49,210 nt of DNA. Source: Streptomyces sp. NRRL F-5123 (GTDB taxonomy: Bacteria > Actinomycetota > Actinomycetes > Streptomycetales > Streptomycetaceae). The notes under the pieces were generated by a model. The model worked only from the letters and a program-made list of their open reading frames with translations. It made no database searches and had not been told where the DNA came from. The DNA is taken from the NCBI RefSeq assembly GCF_000721495.1, contig NZ_JOHY01000064.1, forward strand, positions 1 to 49,210, read 5' to 3'. The position numbers and the translations under genes were made by a program. Shown piece by piece: positions 49,122 through 49,210 of the stretch (positions within the stretch are counted from its first letter, which is position 1; every line of letters begins with the position of its first letter).

Positions 49122-49210
49122 AGGCCGCGTGCGAGTCGGTAGTAGGCCTGGTTCCAGCGGATCTCCTGGGTGAAGCGGCGCAGGGTGGTGTCGTTGTCGA
49201 TGAGGAGGAG
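49118..49210 (-). CDS. 3' end of a gene entering from the right edge (unknown)
   Basis: Thirty codons in frame to a TGA at 49118-49120, beginning [13 protein letters not shown] and ending YYRLARGL. The family was not recognised. Its stop overlaps the proposed CTG start of the ArsR gene, so the two probably form one operon, perhaps for metal handling. Confidence 0.6.
   Translation of the reverse strand, partial: LLLIDNDTTLRRFTQEIRWNQAYYRLARGL

Overview
The window is very GC-rich, with strong third-position GC bias, GTG starts, AAGGAG-type ribosome sites, ATGA-type overlaps between operon genes, a chitinase with DasR-like boxes, an LAETG cell-wall protein and a SARP regulator. It is almost certainly Streptomyces chromosome. 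The mix of exporters, secreted hydrolases, lone regulators and several decayed genes suggests an accessory region rather than the conserved core. No rRNA, tRNA, CRISPR, prophage or insertion sequence was recognised.

Layout. 0-5.7 kb: a GNAT acetyltransferase, an HxlR regulator, an esterase coupled to an unknown gene, a DHA2 drug exporter, a possible decayed regulator holding a GCCCC microsatellite, a second GNAT enzyme and an SDR remnant. 5.7-7.7 kb: an MFS exporter divergent from a CGNR zinc-finger regulator. 7.9-12 kb: a small membrane protein, then a SARP regulator divergent from a dehalogenase/epoxide-hydrolase-type enzyme, with 11-bp-phased heptamers between them. 12-17.3 kb: an HTH-membrane-sensor protein divergent from a small possible HEPN protein, a leaderless SDR, an LLM oxidoreductase, a fructosamine-kinase-like gene and a broken MFS gene. 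17.4-22.4 kb: HtpX, an MFS transporter with a tandemly duplicated 3' end, an MHS symporter and a secreted SH3 protein. 22.6-26.2 kb: a PadR-ABC-FtsX operon from a leaderless promoter. 26.3-31.5 kb: an unknown secreted protein behind DasR/chitinase-type boxes, a CopC-CopD fusion, a UGT-type glycosyltransferase and a small unknown gene. 31.6-36.7 kb: an ABC ATPase, permease and secreted YncE/phosphatase operon. 37-40 kb: an S26 peptidase lacking the usual lysine, an LAETG protein and a P450. 40.4-44.3 kb: a GH18 chitinase and a GH54 arabinofuranosidase broken by an internal deletion. 44.4-48.4 kb: a sugar ABC importer with two LacI-like operators. 48.8-49.2 kb: an ArsR-family zinc-type sensor and the end of another gene.

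Functional threads. Extracellular polysaccharide use is the clearest: the chitinase and the unknown secreted protein share TGGTC-type boxes, and a sugar importer sits beside the GH54 pseudogene. The second thread is exporters paired with their own regulators. The least familiar units are the secreted protein at 26682-27410, the divergent HTH-membrane sensor/106-residue pair at 12.0-13.5 kb, and the ABC-permease-phosphatase operon. All calls come from reading translations and motifs by eye; no database search was run.
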